64,000 bases of DNA from Mesorhizobium wenxiniae. Lineage in GTDB: Bacteria; Pseudomonadota; Alphaproteobacteria; Rhizobiales; Rhizobiaceae. Location of the stretch: assembly GCF_002284535.1 (NCBI RefSeq), contig NZ_NPKH01000037.1:40609-104608 (forward strand), given 5' to 3'. The stretch's first letter is position 1, and each line of letters begins with the position of its first letter. The position numbers were made by a program, and so were the translations under genes. Shown one piece after another: positions 31,965-41,515 of the stretch. The notes under the pieces were generated by a model. That model made no database searches, was not told the origin of the DNA, and worked only from the letters and a program-made list of their open reading frames with translations.

Positions 31965-32951
31965 GTGATTTCTTCACAGCGAACGGCAGCGGTCGAACGC
32001 GGTACGCGGATGCTCCGCACCGCGCTGGGTCCGGCTGTAGCCCAGTTTCTGGCAGACCCTGCGGTCGTCGAGGTGATGCTCAACCCCGACGGGCGGCTCT
32101 GGATCGACCGTCTGGCCGAAGGTCTCGCTGACACGGGCGAGCACCTTACGCCCGCCGATGGCGAACGCATCATTCGGGTGGTCGCGCATCATGTCGGCGC
32201 CGAGGTGCACGCCGACGCACCGCGGGTCTCGGCCGAGTTGCCCGGAACCGGCGAGCGCTTTGAGGGCCTGCTGCCACCTGTCGTCGCGGCCCCGGTCTTC
32301 GCGATCCGCAAGCCCGCTGTCGCGGTGTTCACGCTGGATGACTATGTGGCCGCCGAAATCATGTCGGCGACGCAGGCCGAGGCCCTCCGCGAGGCCGTTG
32401 CCGGACGGCAGAACATTCTCGTCGCCGGCGGCACCTCCACGGGCAAGACCACCCTCACAAACGCGCTTCTCGCCGAGGTCGCCAAGAGCGGCGATCGTGT
32501 GGTGCTGATCGAGGATACGCGGGAGCTGCAATGCGCCGCCCCCAATCTCGTGGCGCTCCGGACCAAGGACGGGGTGGTATCCCTCGCCGACCTGGTGCGG
32601 TCCTCGCTGCGCCTCAGGCCCGACCGGATTCCGATCGGCGAGGTTCGGGGCGCCGAGGCGCTCGACCTGCTCAAGGCGTGGTCCACTGGCCATCCCGGCG
32701 GGGTTGGCACCATCCATGCCGGCTCGGCCGTTGGCGCACTGCGCCGGCTCGAGCAACTCATCCAGGAAGCCGTCGTCACGGTACCTCGTGCTCTCATTGC
32801 CGAAACGATCGACCTGGTCGCCGTCCTTTCGGGCCGAGGTTCGGCGCGACGCCTCGTTGAACTCGCCCACGTCGCCGGCCTGGCCGTGGCCGGCGACTAC
32901 GCCCTCGTCCCAGCCATCTCAACCCCCGAACCCACCGGAGCCTCGTCATGA
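31965..32951 (+). CDS. trbB: Conjugal transfer ATPase TrbB (VirB11 family)
   Basis: TrbB is the hexameric traffic ATPase of the mating apparatus. The 328-residue protein includes AVERGTRMLRTALGP, Walker A in VAGGTSTGKTTLTNALL, the Asp box VVLIEDTRELQC, Walker B-like DRIPIGEVRGAEALDLLKAW and the His box TGHPGGVGTIHAG. The GTG at 31965 gives the family length and starts near the conserved SQRTAAVERG, with GGGGA upstream. The open frame extends further 5' without similarity. It overlaps trbC by ATGA. Confidence 0.9.
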   Translation: MISSQRTAAVERGTRMLRTALGPAVAQFLADPAVVEVMLNPDGRLWIDRLAEGLADTGEHLTPADGERIIRVVAHHVGAEVHADAPRVSAELPGTGERFEGLLPPVVAAPVFAIRKPAVAVFTLDDYVAAEIMSATQAEALREAVAGRQNILVAGGTSTGKTTLTNALLAEVAKSGDRVVLIEDTRELQCAAPNLVALRTKDGVVSLADLVRSSLRLRPDRIPIGEVRGAEALDLLKAWSTGHPGGVGTIHAGSAVGALRRLEQLIQEAVVTVPRALIAETIDLVAVLSGRGSARRLVELAHVAGLAVAGDYALVPAISTPEPTGASS

Positions 32952-33280
32952 ACCTCAAAACCCTTCGCGCTCGTCCACGCGTCGCTGCACCCACGCTCAC
33001 CGCGGCAGTCAGCCTGACGTTGACCCAGGCTGCCTATGCCGCGGGCTCGTCGATGCCATGGGAGGAGCCGCTGCAGCAGATCCTGGAGTCCATCGAAGGT
33101 CCGGTCGCCAAAATCATCGCCGTGATCATCATCATCGTCACCGGCCTGACGCTGGCTTTCGGTGACACGTCGGGGGGCTTCCGCCGGCTGGTGCAGATCG
33201 TCTTTGGCCTCAGCATCGCCTTTGCCGCTTCCAGCTTCTTCCTCTCCTTCTTTTCGTTTGGCGGCGGGGTGGTGGTCTGA
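32948..33280 (+). CDS. trbC: Conjugative pilin TrbC (VirB2 family)
   Basis: The 110-residue major pilin precursor has a long signal region ending at TQAAYAAGSS, then WEEPLQQILESIEGPVAKII and two membrane helices (IAVIIIIVTGLTLAFG and LVQIVFGLSIAFAASSFFL). It is expected to be processed by signal peptidase and TraF. It overlaps trbB, and its last base is the first base of trbD. Confidence 0.9.
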   Translation: MNLKTLRARPRVAAPTLTAAVSLTLTQAAYAAGSSMPWEEPLQQILESIEGPVAKIIAVIIIIVTGLTLAFGDTSGGFRRLVQIVFGLSIAFAASSFFLSFFSFGGGVVV

Positions 33281-33543
33281 TGGAGGAGCCCGTTCCCGGA
33301 TTTGCCGCACCCGTGCATCGCGCGCTGACCGAACCGATCCTCCTGGGCGGAGCGCCGCGTTCGGTGGCCATTCTCAACGGCACCCTGGCTGCTGCACTCG
33401 GGCTCGGACTGCGGCTCTGGCTGGTCGGCATCGTCCTCTGGGCGATCGGCCACCTCGCCGCCGTCTGGGCCGCGCGGCGCGATCCTCTCTTCGTGGAAGT
33501 GGTGCGCCGCCACCTCCGCATCCCCGGCAATCTGGGCGTGTGA
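33280..33543 (+). CDS. trbD: Conjugal transfer protein TrbD (VirB3 family)
   Basis: This 87-residue inner-membrane protein starts PGFAAPVHRALTEPILLGGAPR, typical of VirB3/TrbD. One or two membrane segments follow (VAILNGTLAAALGLGLRLWL, VGIVLWAIGHLAAVWAA). It works with TrbE in channel assembly. Confidence 0.9.
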   Translation: MEEPVPGFAAPVHRALTEPILLGGAPRSVAILNGTLAAALGLGLRLWLVGIVLWAIGHLAAVWAARRDPLFVEVVRRHLRIPGNLGV

Positions 33544-33552
33544 GGTGTCGCA

Positions 33553-36027
33553 ATGATGAACCTTGCCGAATATCGCCGCAACGGGGCTCGCCTTGCCGAC
33601 TATCTCCCGTGGGCCGGCCTTGTCGACCATGGCGTTGTCCTCAACAAGGACGGGAGCTTCCAGCGGTCGGCGCTATTCCGCGGTCCCGATCTCGACAGTG
33701 CCGTACCGGCCGAACTGGTCGGCGTCGCCGGCCGGTTGAACAATGCCTTCCGCCGTCTCGGCTCGGGATGGAGCATCTTCCTCGAGGCGCAGCGCCATGA
33801 GGCCTCGACCTACCCCAACAGCATGTTCCCCGATGCAGCCTCGGCCCTAGTCGACGCCGAGCGCAAGGCCGATTTCGAAGAAGCCGGCATGCATTTTGAG
33901 TCCAGCTACTTCCTCACCATCGTCTATCTGCCACCGGCCGAGGACACGGCGCGCGCGGAAAGCTGGCTCTACGAGGGCCGCGACCAGACAGGCGTCAACC
34001 CCTGGGAAATCCTGCGCGGCTTCGTCGATCGAACCGATCGCGTACTCGCCCTGCTCGATGGCTTCATGCCCGAATGCCGCTGGCTCGATGACGACGAAAC
34101 GCTGACCTATTTGCACTCGACCGTCTCGACTAAGCGCCATCGCGTTCGGATGCCCGAGACGCCGATGTATCTGGACGCACTGCTCGCCGATCAGCCACTC
34201 GCTGGCGGCCTCGAGCCGCGCCTCGGCGACGCGCATCTCAGAACCCTCACCATCGTCGGTTTTCCGGCGGCGACGACACCCGGCATCCTTGACGAACTGA
34301 ACCGGCTGGCCTTTCCGTATCGCTGGTCGACGCGCGCCATCCTGCTCAACAAGACCGATGCGACCCGGCTCGTGACGAAGATCCGGCGCCAGTGGTTCGC
34401 CAAGCGCAAAAGCGTCGCGGCGATCCTCAAGGAGGTGCTGACCAACGAGGCCTCGACCCTGGTCGACACCGACGCTGCTAACAAGGCGGCCGATGCCGAT
34501 CTCGCTTTGCAGGAGTTGGGCGCCGACGTTGCCGGCGAAGCCTATGTCACGGCGACCGTCATCGTGTGGGATGCGGATCCGCGCGTCGCCGATGAGAAGC
34601 TGCGGCTGGTCGAGAAGATCATCCAAAGCCAGGATTTCACCGCCATGGTCGAGACCGTCAACGCGGTCGACGCCTGGCTGGGCACACTGCCGGGCCACCT
34701 CTATGCGAATGTGCGGCAACCGCCCATCAGCACACTGAATCTCGCTCACATGATCCCGCTTTCGGCTGTGTGGGCTGGGCCGGAACGGGACGAGCACTTC
34801 CAAGCGCCCCCACTGCTCTTTGGCAGGACGGAAGGCTCGACCCCGTTCCGGTTGTCTCTTCATGTCGGCGATGTGGGACATACCCTGGTCGTCGGTCCGA
34901 CCGGCGCCGGCAAATCCGTTCTGCTCGCTCTCATGGCGATGCAGTTCCGCCGCTACAGTGAAGCCCAAGTCTTCGCCTTCGACTTCGGCGGCTCGATCCG
35001 CGTCGCCTCGTTGGCGATGGGTGGCGACTGGCATGATCTCGGTGGCGAACTGACCGAAGGAACGGAGACTTCGGTATATCTTCAACCACTGGCTGGAATT
35101 GCTCACACGCCCGAGCGCGCCTGGGCAGCCGACTGGATCGTCGCCATCCTCGCGCGGGAAGGCGTCACCATCACGCCCGAGGTCAAGGAACACATCTGGA
35201 CCGGCCTGACCTCCCTCGCCTCGGCGCCTGTCGAGGAACGCACCATCACCGGCCTCACGGTCTTGCTGCAGTCCAATGATCTGAAGCGCGCGCTCCAGCC
35301 CTATTGCGTCGGCGGTCCCTATGGCCGGCTTCTCGACGCTGAAGGTGAGAACCTTGGGCAAGCCTCCGTGCTCGCCTTCGAGACCGAGGGCCTGCTCGGC
35401 ACCGGTGCGGCTCCGGCGGCGCTCGCCTACCTCTTCCACCGCATCGCTGGCCGCCTCGACGGGCGGCCGACCCTGGTTATCGTCGACGAAGGCTGGCTGG
35501 CACTCAGCGATCCGGGCTTTTCCAAGCAGCTCGCCGAATGGCTGGTCACGCTGCGCAAAAAGAATGCCAGCGTCGTCTTCGCCACCCAATCGCTGGCCCA
35601 GCTCGAAAAGAGCACCATCGCGGCGGAGATCATCGACTCCTGCCACACCCGCATCCTGTTGCCGAACGACCGCGCGATCGAGCCACAGATCACGGCGATC
35701 TATCGGCGCTTCGGTCTCAACGACCGCCAGATCGAGATCATCGCCAGGGCTACCCCGAAGCGGGACTACTACGCGCAGTCCCGGCGCGGCAATCGCCTGT
35801 TCGAGCTTGGTCTCGGCGAGGTGGCGCTCGCGCTGTGCGCGGCCTCGGCCAAGTCCGATCACGCCCGGATCGAAGAGGTGCTGACTGAGCACGGCCGTGA
35901 GGGTTTCCTCGATGCCTGGCTTCGCGCCCACGACCTCGACTGGGGGGCCGACCTCATCCCCGTTTTCACCCATCTCGCCGCTCCTGCGGCGGCATCGGCT
36001 CAACCCACCAAGGAGGTTTCCCCATGA
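33553..36027 (+). CDS. trbE: Conjugal transfer ATPase TrbE (VirB4 family)
   Basis: TrbE is the largest and most conserved channel ATPase. The 824-residue product has the CagE/TrbE N-terminal domain (LPWAGLVDHGVVLNKDGSFQ) and Walker A in VVGPTGAGKSVLLALMA near residue 460. Walker B lies in LVIVDEGWLALSDPGF, with the family motif SVVFATQSLAQLEKSTIA after it. An ATG three bases downstream is an equal start choice. A 718-residue antisense open frame here is a codon-bias shadow. Confidence 0.93.
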   Translation: MMNLAEYRRNGARLADYLPWAGLVDHGVVLNKDGSFQRSALFRGPDLDSAVPAELVGVAGRLNNAFRRLGSGWSIFLEAQRHEASTYPNSMFPDAASALVDAERKADFEEAGMHFESSYFLTIVYLPPAEDTARAESWLYEGRDQTGVNPWEILRGFVDRTDRVLALLDGFMPECRWLDDDETLTYLHSTVSTKRHRVRMPETPMYLDALLADQPLAGGLEPRLGDAHLRTLTIVGFPAATTPGILDELNRLAFPYRWSTRAILLNKTDATRLVTKIRRQWFAKRKSVAAILKEVLTNEASTLVDTDAANKAADADLALQELGADVAGEAYVTATVIVWDADPRVADEKLRLVEKIIQSQDFTAMVETVNAVDAWLGTLPGHLYANVRQPPISTLNLAHMIPLSAVWAGPERDEHFQAPPLLFGRTEGSTPFRLSLHVGDVGHTLVVGPTGAGKSVLLALMAMQFRRYSEAQVFAFDFGGSIRVASLAMGGDWHDLGGELTEGTETSVYLQPLAGIAHTPERAWAADWIVAILAREGVTITPEVKEHIWTGLTSLASAPVEERTITGLTVLLQSNDLKRALQPYCVGGPYGRLLDAEGENLGQASVLAFETEGLLGTGAAPAALAYLFHRIAGRLDGRPTLVIVDEGWLALSDPGFSKQLAEWLVTLRKKNASVVFATQSLAQLEKSTIAAEIIDSCHTRILLPNDRAIEPQITAIYRRFGLNDRQIEIIARATPKRDYYAQSRRGNRLFELGLGEVALALCAASAKSDHARIEEVLTEHGREGFLDAWLRAHDLDWGADLIPVFTHLAAPAAASAQPTKEVSP

Positions 36028-36797
36028 CCCGACTTCGCTCGCGCCTGCGCTCTGTTCTTCTCGCCGCCACCACGCTCTTGGTGCCTGCAGCGCCCATCAT
36101 TGCCACGCCGGCTCACGCCTTGTTCGGCCTCGGCGACATCGTGTTCGATCCCTCTAACTATGCCGAGAACGTGCTGCAGGCGGCGCGGGCACTCGAACAG
36201 ATCAACAATCAGATCCAGAGCCTCCAGAACGAGGCGGAAATGTTGATCAACCAGGCGCGCAATCTCGCGAGCCTGCCGTACTCCTCACTGCAGCGGCTTC
36301 AGCAGTCTGTTCAGCGTACACAGCAGCTCTTGGGGGAGGCCCAGCGAATTGCGTTCGACGTGCAGCAGATCGACCAGATCTTCTCCCAGCAATACGCCGA
36401 CATGGATCTCACCGCATCCGACCAGCAGCTTGTGGAACTGGCGCGCGAGCGTTGGGGCAATACTGTCGGCGCGTTGCAGGACGCAATGAGGGTCCAGGCC
36501 GGCGTCGTCGGCAATATCGAGACGCAGCGCACGGAACTCTCCAATCTCGTGGGAGAAAGCCAAGGGGCGACCGGCGCACTTCAGGCGACCCAGGCCGGCA
36601 ACCAGATTCTCGCCCTTCAGGCGCAGCAACTCGCCGACCTGACGGCGCTGCTCGCCGCCAATGGTCGAGCCGATGCGCTGTCGGCGGCCGAGCAGGCGGC
36701 CGCTGCAGAACAGGGTCGCGAACAACGCCGCCGCTTCCTCGAGCCTGGCCCCGGCTATCAGCCGGGCAACGCCCGGATGTTCCAGGGCGGCAGCTGA
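36024..36797 (+). CDS. trbJ: P-type conjugal transfer protein TrbJ (VirB5-like)
   Basis: The 257-residue exported protein begins with a signal peptide (VLLAATTLLVPAAPIIATPAHA), then FDPSNYAENVLQAARALEQINNQ, the TrbJ hallmark. Long Gln-rich coiled-coil helices follow. VirB5-class proteins are minor pilus components. The start overlaps trbE by four bases, with AAGGAGG upstream. Confidence 0.9.
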   Translation: MTRLRSRLRSVLLAATTLLVPAAPIIATPAHALFGLGDIVFDPSNYAENVLQAARALEQINNQIQSLQNEAEMLINQARNLASLPYSSLQRLQQSVQRTQQLLGEAQRIAFDVQQIDQIFSQQYADMDLTASDQQLVELARERWGNTVGALQDAMRVQAGVVGNIETQRTELSNLVGESQGATGALQATQAGNQILALQAQQLADLTALLAANGRADALSAAEQAAAAEQGREQRRRFLEPGPGYQPGNARMFQGGS

Positions 36798-36818
36798 CCT
36801 CAGGCGCAGGGGGTGATC

Positions 36819-37085
36819 ATGGACGGCAAGATGTTCGCGCGCCTCGCGGCCGTCATCGCCATCGCTGTGGCCGGCACGGCCGCAGCGATCCATCTCGCGC
36901 ACGAGGAGAGTTCGACCGCCGCGAGGCCATCGCCGGCCGCCGCCGAAGCACCGCGCACCGATCCGCTGCGTGACACGCTCCGACGCTGCCAGCAGATGGG
37001 CGAATCCGCAACGCGTGACCCCCAATGCCTCGCCGCATGGGACGGAAACCGCCGCCGCTTCCTTTCGCCTACAGCAGGGAACTAG
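36819..37085 (+). CDS. trbK: Putative entry exclusion protein TrbK-alt
   Basis: The 88-residue protein starts MDGKMFARLAAVIAIAVAG, a single membrane anchor. The periplasmic segment (DPLRDTLRRCQQMGESATRDPQCLAAW, quoted in part) has the paired Cys typical of TrbK-alt. It should block entry of a second copy into a cell that already carries the element. I prefer ATG 36819 with a G-run upstream. A GTG at 36813 would add two residues. Confidence 0.85.
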   Translation: MDGKMFARLAAVIAIAVAGTAAAIHLAHEESSTAARPSPAAAEAPRTDPLRDTLRRCQQMGESATRDPQCLAAWDGNRRRFLSPTAGN

Positions 37086-37088
37086 GCC

Positions 37089-38447
37089 ATGGAAGGCGCC
37101 GGCGTCATCGATCGCTTCCTCGAGGTCTTCACCTCCTATATCGACAGCGGCTTCGGCCTGCTCGGCGGCGAGGTGGCCTTCATAGCCTCGACGCTCATCG
37201 TCATCGACATCACCCTCGCCGCTCTCTTCTGGGCCTGGGGCGCCGACGAGGACATCGTTGCGCGGCTCGTCAAGAAGACGATCTTCGTCGGCATCTTCGC
37301 CTACCTGATCGGCAACTGGAACAGCCTGGCCCAGATCGTCTTAGACAGTTTTGCCGGCCTCGGCCTCATGGCATCGGGCACCGGGTTTTCCGTTGCGGAC
37401 CTGATGCGTCCTGGACGTGTCGCCCAAACCGGATTGGATGCAGGCCGGCCGCTGCTTGAATCGATCTCCGATCTGATGGGCTATTGGAGCTTCTTCGAGA
37501 ACTTCATCCAGATCGCGTGCCTGCTATTCGCATGGGCGCTCGTGCTGCTGGCTTTCTTCATCCTGGCCGTCCAGCTCTTCGTCACGCTCATCGAATTCAA
37601 GCTGACCACATTGGCGGGATTCGTGCTGATCCCGTTTGGACTCTTCAGCCAGTCCGCCTTCATGGCCGAGCGCGTGCTTGGCAACGTCATCTCTTCGGGA
37701 ATCAAAGTCCTGGTGCTGGCCGTCATCATCGGCATCGGCTCGACCCTGTTCGGCGAGTTCACGTCCGGCTTTGGTGGCGAGGAGCCGACAATCGACGACG
37801 CCATGGCAATCGTGCTGGCAGCTCTCTCGCTCCTCGGTCTCGGCATCTTCGGGCCTGGCATCGCCAACGGCATTGTCTCCGGTGGGCCGCAGCTCGGCGC
37901 CGGCGCCGCGGTCGGGACCGGTCTTGGGGTCGGTGGCGCCGCAGTCGCCGCGGGTGGCGCCACCATGCTGGCTGCGAGGGGTGGAAAGGCTGCTTGGTCG
38001 GCGAGTGCCGCTGGCGTTCAGAGTGGCGCCACATTGGCCGGCGGCGCTTCGACCGCCTACTCTCTCGCCTCTGCCGGCGAAACCGGACCGGCGGGTGTCG
38101 CCGCGGGACTCGGCGGCGTCGCGCGCGCCGCGGGCGCTGCAGCGGGCTCGCCGCTCAAGCGCGCTGCGTCGCACGTTTCCGAGAGCCTCGGCGCTTCCTT
38201 CGATGCTGGTGGCCGCTCGGCTTTCGCAGCGACCGGCGGATCGTCCTCGATGGGCACTGTCGGCGGCGGCACCACGGAGCCGCCCGCATCTTCCACATCC
38301 ACTAATGATCCGCCGGCCTGGGCCCGCCGCATGCGGCATAGCCAGGCCATGAGCCACGGCGTCACCGCCGCCGCTCATGCCGTCCGCTCCGGCGACAGTC
38401 ACGGCGGCGGCGCTTCCATCAGCCTTTCCGAGAGAGATCGCACATGA
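37089..38447 (+). CDS. trbL: P-type conjugal transfer protein TrbL (VirB6 family)
   Basis: This 452-residue polytopic inner-membrane channel protein has an N-terminal half with about six membrane segments (e.g. VAFIASTLIVIDITLAALFW, FAWALVLLAFFILAVQLF, FVLIPFGLF). The C-terminal half from about residue 280 is a Gly/Ala/Ser-rich low-complexity tail, usual for TrbL and variable between elements. It starts three bases after the trbK stop and overlaps trbF by four. Confidence 0.9.
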   Translation: MEGAGVIDRFLEVFTSYIDSGFGLLGGEVAFIASTLIVIDITLAALFWAWGADEDIVARLVKKTIFVGIFAYLIGNWNSLAQIVLDSFAGLGLMASGTGFSVADLMRPGRVAQTGLDAGRPLLESISDLMGYWSFFENFIQIACLLFAWALVLLAFFILAVQLFVTLIEFKLTTLAGFVLIPFGLFSQSAFMAERVLGNVISSGIKVLVLAVIIGIGSTLFGEFTSGFGGEEPTIDDAMAIVLAALSLLGLGIFGPGIANGIVSGGPQLGAGAAVGTGLGVGGAAVAAGGATMLAARGGKAAWSASAAGVQSGATLAGGASTAYSLASAGETGPAGVAAGLGGVARAAGAAAGSPLKRAASHVSESLGASFDAGGRSAFAATGGSSSMGTVGGGTTEPPASSTSTNDPPAWARRMRHSQAMSHGVTAAAHAVRSGDSHGGGASISLSERDRT

Positions 38448-39133
38448 GCTTCCTCAAACGAGCCGCCACCCACTACGGCAAGACGCCGGAGCCTGAGACA
38501 CCATACCAACGCGCCGCTCAGGTGTGGGACGAGCGCATCGGATCGGCGCGCGTACAGGCCAGAAACTGGCGGCTCATGGCCTTCGGCTGCCTGATCCTGT
38601 CTGCTGGGTTCGCAGGTACCCTGGTCTGGCAGTCGGCGCACGGCACCGTCGTGCCATGGGTTGTAGAGCTGGATAGAACGGGGGAGGCCCGCGCAATCGA
38701 ACCGGCCGTTGCCGACTATCGCCCAACCGATCCACAGATCGCATTCCATCTTGCGCGCTTCATAGAACAGGTTCGCTCGATCTCCGCCGATCCGATCATC
38801 GTCCGCCAGAACTGGCTGCGAGCCTACGAGTTCACTACCGATCGCGGTTCCGTGGCTCTCAACGACTATGCGCGCTCCAACGACCCATTTGCGCGCGTAG
38901 GCAAGCAGCAGGTCAGCGTCGAGGTATCGAGCGTGATCCGGGCTTCGCCGGATTCGTTCCGCGTCGCCTGGACCGAGCGCCACTACGAAAACGGCCAGCT
39001 CGCCGGCACCGAACGCTGGACCGCTATCCTCACCGTGGTGATCCAGCCGCCGCGCGATGCCGAGCGGCTGCGCCGCAACCCGCTGGGTGTCTTCATCAAT
39101 GCCATCAACTGGTCAAAGGAGCTGGGGCAATGA
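38444..39133 (+). CDS. trbF: Conjugal transfer protein TrbF (VirB8 family)
   Basis: TrbF is an inner-membrane assembly factor of 229 residues. A cytoplasmic N-terminus is followed by one membrane helix (LMAFGCLILSAGFAGTLVW). The periplasmic NTF2-like domain includes VRSISADPIIVRQNWLRAYEF and FRVAWTERHYENGQLAGTERW (quoted in part). It overlaps both neighbours by four bases. Confidence 0.9.
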   Translation: MSFLKRAATHYGKTPEPETPYQRAAQVWDERIGSARVQARNWRLMAFGCLILSAGFAGTLVWQSAHGTVVPWVVELDRTGEARAIEPAVADYRPTDPQIAFHLARFIEQVRSISADPIIVRQNWLRAYEFTTDRGSVALNDYARSNDPFARVGKQQVSVEVSSVIRASPDSFRVAWTERHYENGQLAGTERWTAILTVVIQPPRDAERLRRNPLGVFINAINWSKELGQ

Positions 39134-40119
39134 CCAGACCGACGATCCGCAAAGCCGATTTTCCGGTTTTCCGCAAACCCGTATCCACTCTTGGCGTGCT
39201 CGTGGTGTCCACCGTGACGCTCGCAGCCTGCGCCAGCGCGTCGAAGCCACCGCAGATCAGCTACGATGCCAACGTGCCGCCCTTGCCGGCTGTCGCCATC
39301 AGCACGGGCGACGGTCAGCCGCATCCCATTCTTGTGCCGCCCGGTTGGACCCCGACCAGGGGTGGCGATCCCGCGACCACTCCGACCGGTCGGGTCGAAA
39401 ACGCCAACACCGCCGCACGCGTCGAACCGCGCAAGGAGGGGTACTACAACTCGATCCAGATCTATCCCTGGAGCGAAGGCGCGCTCTATCAGGTGTATGC
39501 GGCTCCCGGGCAGATCACCAACATCGCACTGGAGCCGGGCGAGAGTCTGACCGGCGCTGGTCCAATCGCCGCCGGCGACACCGCGCGTTGGATCATAGGC
39601 GACACGGAAAGCGGAAGCGGCGCGACCCGCCGGGTCCATATTCTGGTGAAGCCGACCCGAACAGACGTCACGACAAACCTGGTCATCACCACCGACCGGC
39701 GCACCTATCTGATCGAGCTGCGCGCGAGCGAGAAGCCCTACATGCCGGCCGTCGCCTGGGCCTATCCACGAGCCGCAGCACAGCGCACGAGCGTTCCCAC
39801 CGCTCCGATTATTCCGGCCGTTGCCGCGCGGATCTATCGGTACGGGCTGACCGGCGACAGGCCGCCCTGGCGGCCGATGTCGGTGTTTGACGACCGACGC
39901 CGCGTCTATGTCGTTTTTCCGCGCGGGATCGTCCAGGGCGAGATGCCCCCAATATTCGTCATCGGCTCGAACGGCGAGCCCGAGATCGTCAACAGCCGCA
40001 TTTATCAGAACATCCTGATCGTCGATCGGCTGTTCGGCGCCGCTGAACTGCGTCTCGGCAGCGGCAAGCGCCAGCAAACCGTCAGGATTATGCGAACCGA
40101 TGGGAGGCCATCGTCATGA
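39130..40119 (+). CDS. trbG: Conjugal transfer protein TrbG (VirB9 family)
   Basis: The 329-residue outer-membrane-complex protein has a hydrophobic N-terminal segment ending in LAACASASK, a lipobox-like cysteine. Two VirB9 domains follow: NSIQIYPWSEGALYQVYAAP and PPWRPMSVFDDRRRVYVVFP with IVDRLFGAAELRLG near the end. With TrbI and a lipoprotein it forms the core channel. Confidence 0.9.
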   Translation: MTRPTIRKADFPVFRKPVSTLGVLVVSTVTLAACASASKPPQISYDANVPPLPAVAISTGDGQPHPILVPPGWTPTRGGDPATTPTGRVENANTAARVEPRKEGYYNSIQIYPWSEGALYQVYAAPGQITNIALEPGESLTGAGPIAAGDTARWIIGDTESGSGATRRVHILVKPTRTDVTTNLVITTDRRTYLIELRASEKPYMPAVAWAYPRAAAQRTSVPTAPIIPAVAARIYRYGLTGDRPPWRPMSVFDDRRRVYVVFPRGIVQGEMPPIFVIGSNGEPEIVNSRIYQNILIVDRLFGAAELRLGSGKRQQTVRIMRTDGRPSS

Positions 40120-41294
40120 GCGAGACGGAAATCGGCAATACGACGAGAGCTTCTGATGCGACATCGGGCACCGCGGCGACCATGCGGCTGCGCCCCGACG
40201 CGCCGCGCGTCACCCGCATCTCCCGCAAGGTGCTCGCCGGGCTTGGCCTGGTCGCCGGCCTCGGCATAGGTGGCGCCATGATCTATGCGCTCCAAACCGC
40301 CGATCGGCAGCAGCAGGGCGATGAACTGTTCACGACCGAGCGCCGCCAGACAGCGGATGGGTTGCAGAGCCTGCCTTCCGACTACAGCGGCATCCCTCAG
40401 CTTGGTCCTCCACTTCCCGGAGATCTTGGCGGCCCCATCAAACGCGCCAGGGACGAGGGGCGACCGATCCCAGCCGAGGTGACGCCTACGCAGCAGCCGG
40501 ATCCGGAGGAACAAAGGCGCCTTGCAGAAATGGAAGCGGCCCGTACCAGCGAAGTCTTCTTCCAGACCCGATCCGCGACCGCTACGGATCTTCCGACCTT
40601 ACAACCGACGCTCGGCGGAACGGCGCCGAACCTCGCCGGAGCCGGAACGCAGGACAAGCAGCTTGCCTTTCTCAATGCCGCGGTCGATCGCCGCACGGTC
40701 GCGCCCGATCGCGTTGCTTTACCGGCCTCGCCGTTTGTGCTGCAAGCCGGCTCCGTCATCCCGGCTGCGCTCATCACCGGCATCCGCTCCGATCTTCCCG
40801 GCCAGATCACCGCGCAGGTAACCCAGCACATTTACGACAGCCCGACCGGAAGCATCCTTCTCATCCCGCAAGGAACACGTTTGATCGGCGAATACGACAA
40901 TGGCGTCGCCTTCGGACAGCGTCGCATCCTGTTGGTCTGGAACCGTCTGATCTTCCCGAACGGCCGGTCCATTGTCCTCGAACGGCAGCCCGGTGCGGAC
41001 ACCGCCGGTTATGCCGGGCTGGAGGATGGCGTTGACTATCACTGGTGGGATCTGATGAAGGCCGCTGGCCTCTCGACGCTGCTCGCTGTCGGCGCGGAGT
41101 TGACGATGAATGACGACGACCGGCTCATCCAGGCGATCCGCAGCGGCGCCCAGGACACAATCAACGACGCCGGCCAGCAGATCATCCAGCGGCAATTGCA
41201 GGTTGCGCCGACGCTCAACATCCGGCCGGGTTTCCCGATCAGGGTGATTGTTGCTCGTGACCTGGTCCTCGAACCCTACGGAGTAGGCCAATGA
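40116..41294 (+). CDS. trbI: Conjugal transfer protein TrbI (VirB10 family)
   Basis: TrbI spans both membranes. The 392-residue product has one membrane helix (LAGLGLVAGLGIGGAMIYAL), a Pro-rich linker and the C-terminal VirB10 barrel (SPFVLQAGSVIPAALITGIR, LLIPQGTRLIGEYDNGVAFG, RILLVWNRLIFPNGRSI). The end (PGFPIRVIVARDLVL) is intact. It overlaps trbG and the DUF2274 gene by four bases each. Confidence 0.92.
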   Translation: MSETEIGNTTRASDATSGTAATMRLRPDAPRVTRISRKVLAGLGLVAGLGIGGAMIYALQTADRQQQGDELFTTERRQTADGLQSLPSDYSGIPQLGPPLPGDLGGPIKRARDEGRPIPAEVTPTQQPDPEEQRRLAEMEAARTSEVFFQTRSATATDLPTLQPTLGGTAPNLAGAGTQDKQLAFLNAAVDRRTVAPDRVALPASPFVLQAGSVIPAALITGIRSDLPGQITAQVTQHIYDSPTGSILLIPQGTRLIGEYDNGVAFGQRRILLVWNRLIFPNGRSIVLERQPGADTAGYAGLEDGVDYHWWDLMKAAGLSTLLAVGAELTMNDDDRLIQAIRSGAQDTINDAGQQIIQRQLQVAPTLNIRPGFPIRVIVARDLVLEPYGVGQ

Positions 41295-41515
41295 CGAAAC
41301 TCAAACTTGGCGCCGTTCCCGACGACAAACCGTTCAAGATCTCGATCGAACTGCCTGCGTCCGTGCATCGCGACCTCGTCGTTTACGCCGAGATCCACGC
41401 GCAGGAGACTGGCCAGCCTGTTGGCGAACCGGCCAGGCTGATCGTACCGATGATCGAGCGCTTCATGGCGACGGATCGTGCGTTCGCAAAGGCGCGACGG
41501 AGTCGGCGGCCCTAG
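41291..41515 (+). CDS. DUF2274 domain-containing protein
   Basis: This 74-residue protein has KLKLGAVPDDKPFKISIELP, then SVHRDLVVYAEIHAQETGQP, the DUF2274 pattern, which resembles a ribbon-helix-helix arrangement. It regularly closes trb operons in Mesorhizobium-type elements. Its last 53 bases overlap the convergent LysR gene, so the two transcripts run into each other. Confidence 0.85.
   Translation: MTKLKLGAVPDDKPFKISIELPASVHRDLVVYAEIHAQETGQPVGEPARLIVPMIERFMATDRAFAKARRSRRP

Noticed and set aside
33847..36003. 718-codon open frame antisense to trbE
   Set aside because: It mirrors the GC-rich codon positions of trbE, has no recognisable domain, and trbE is a certain gene.
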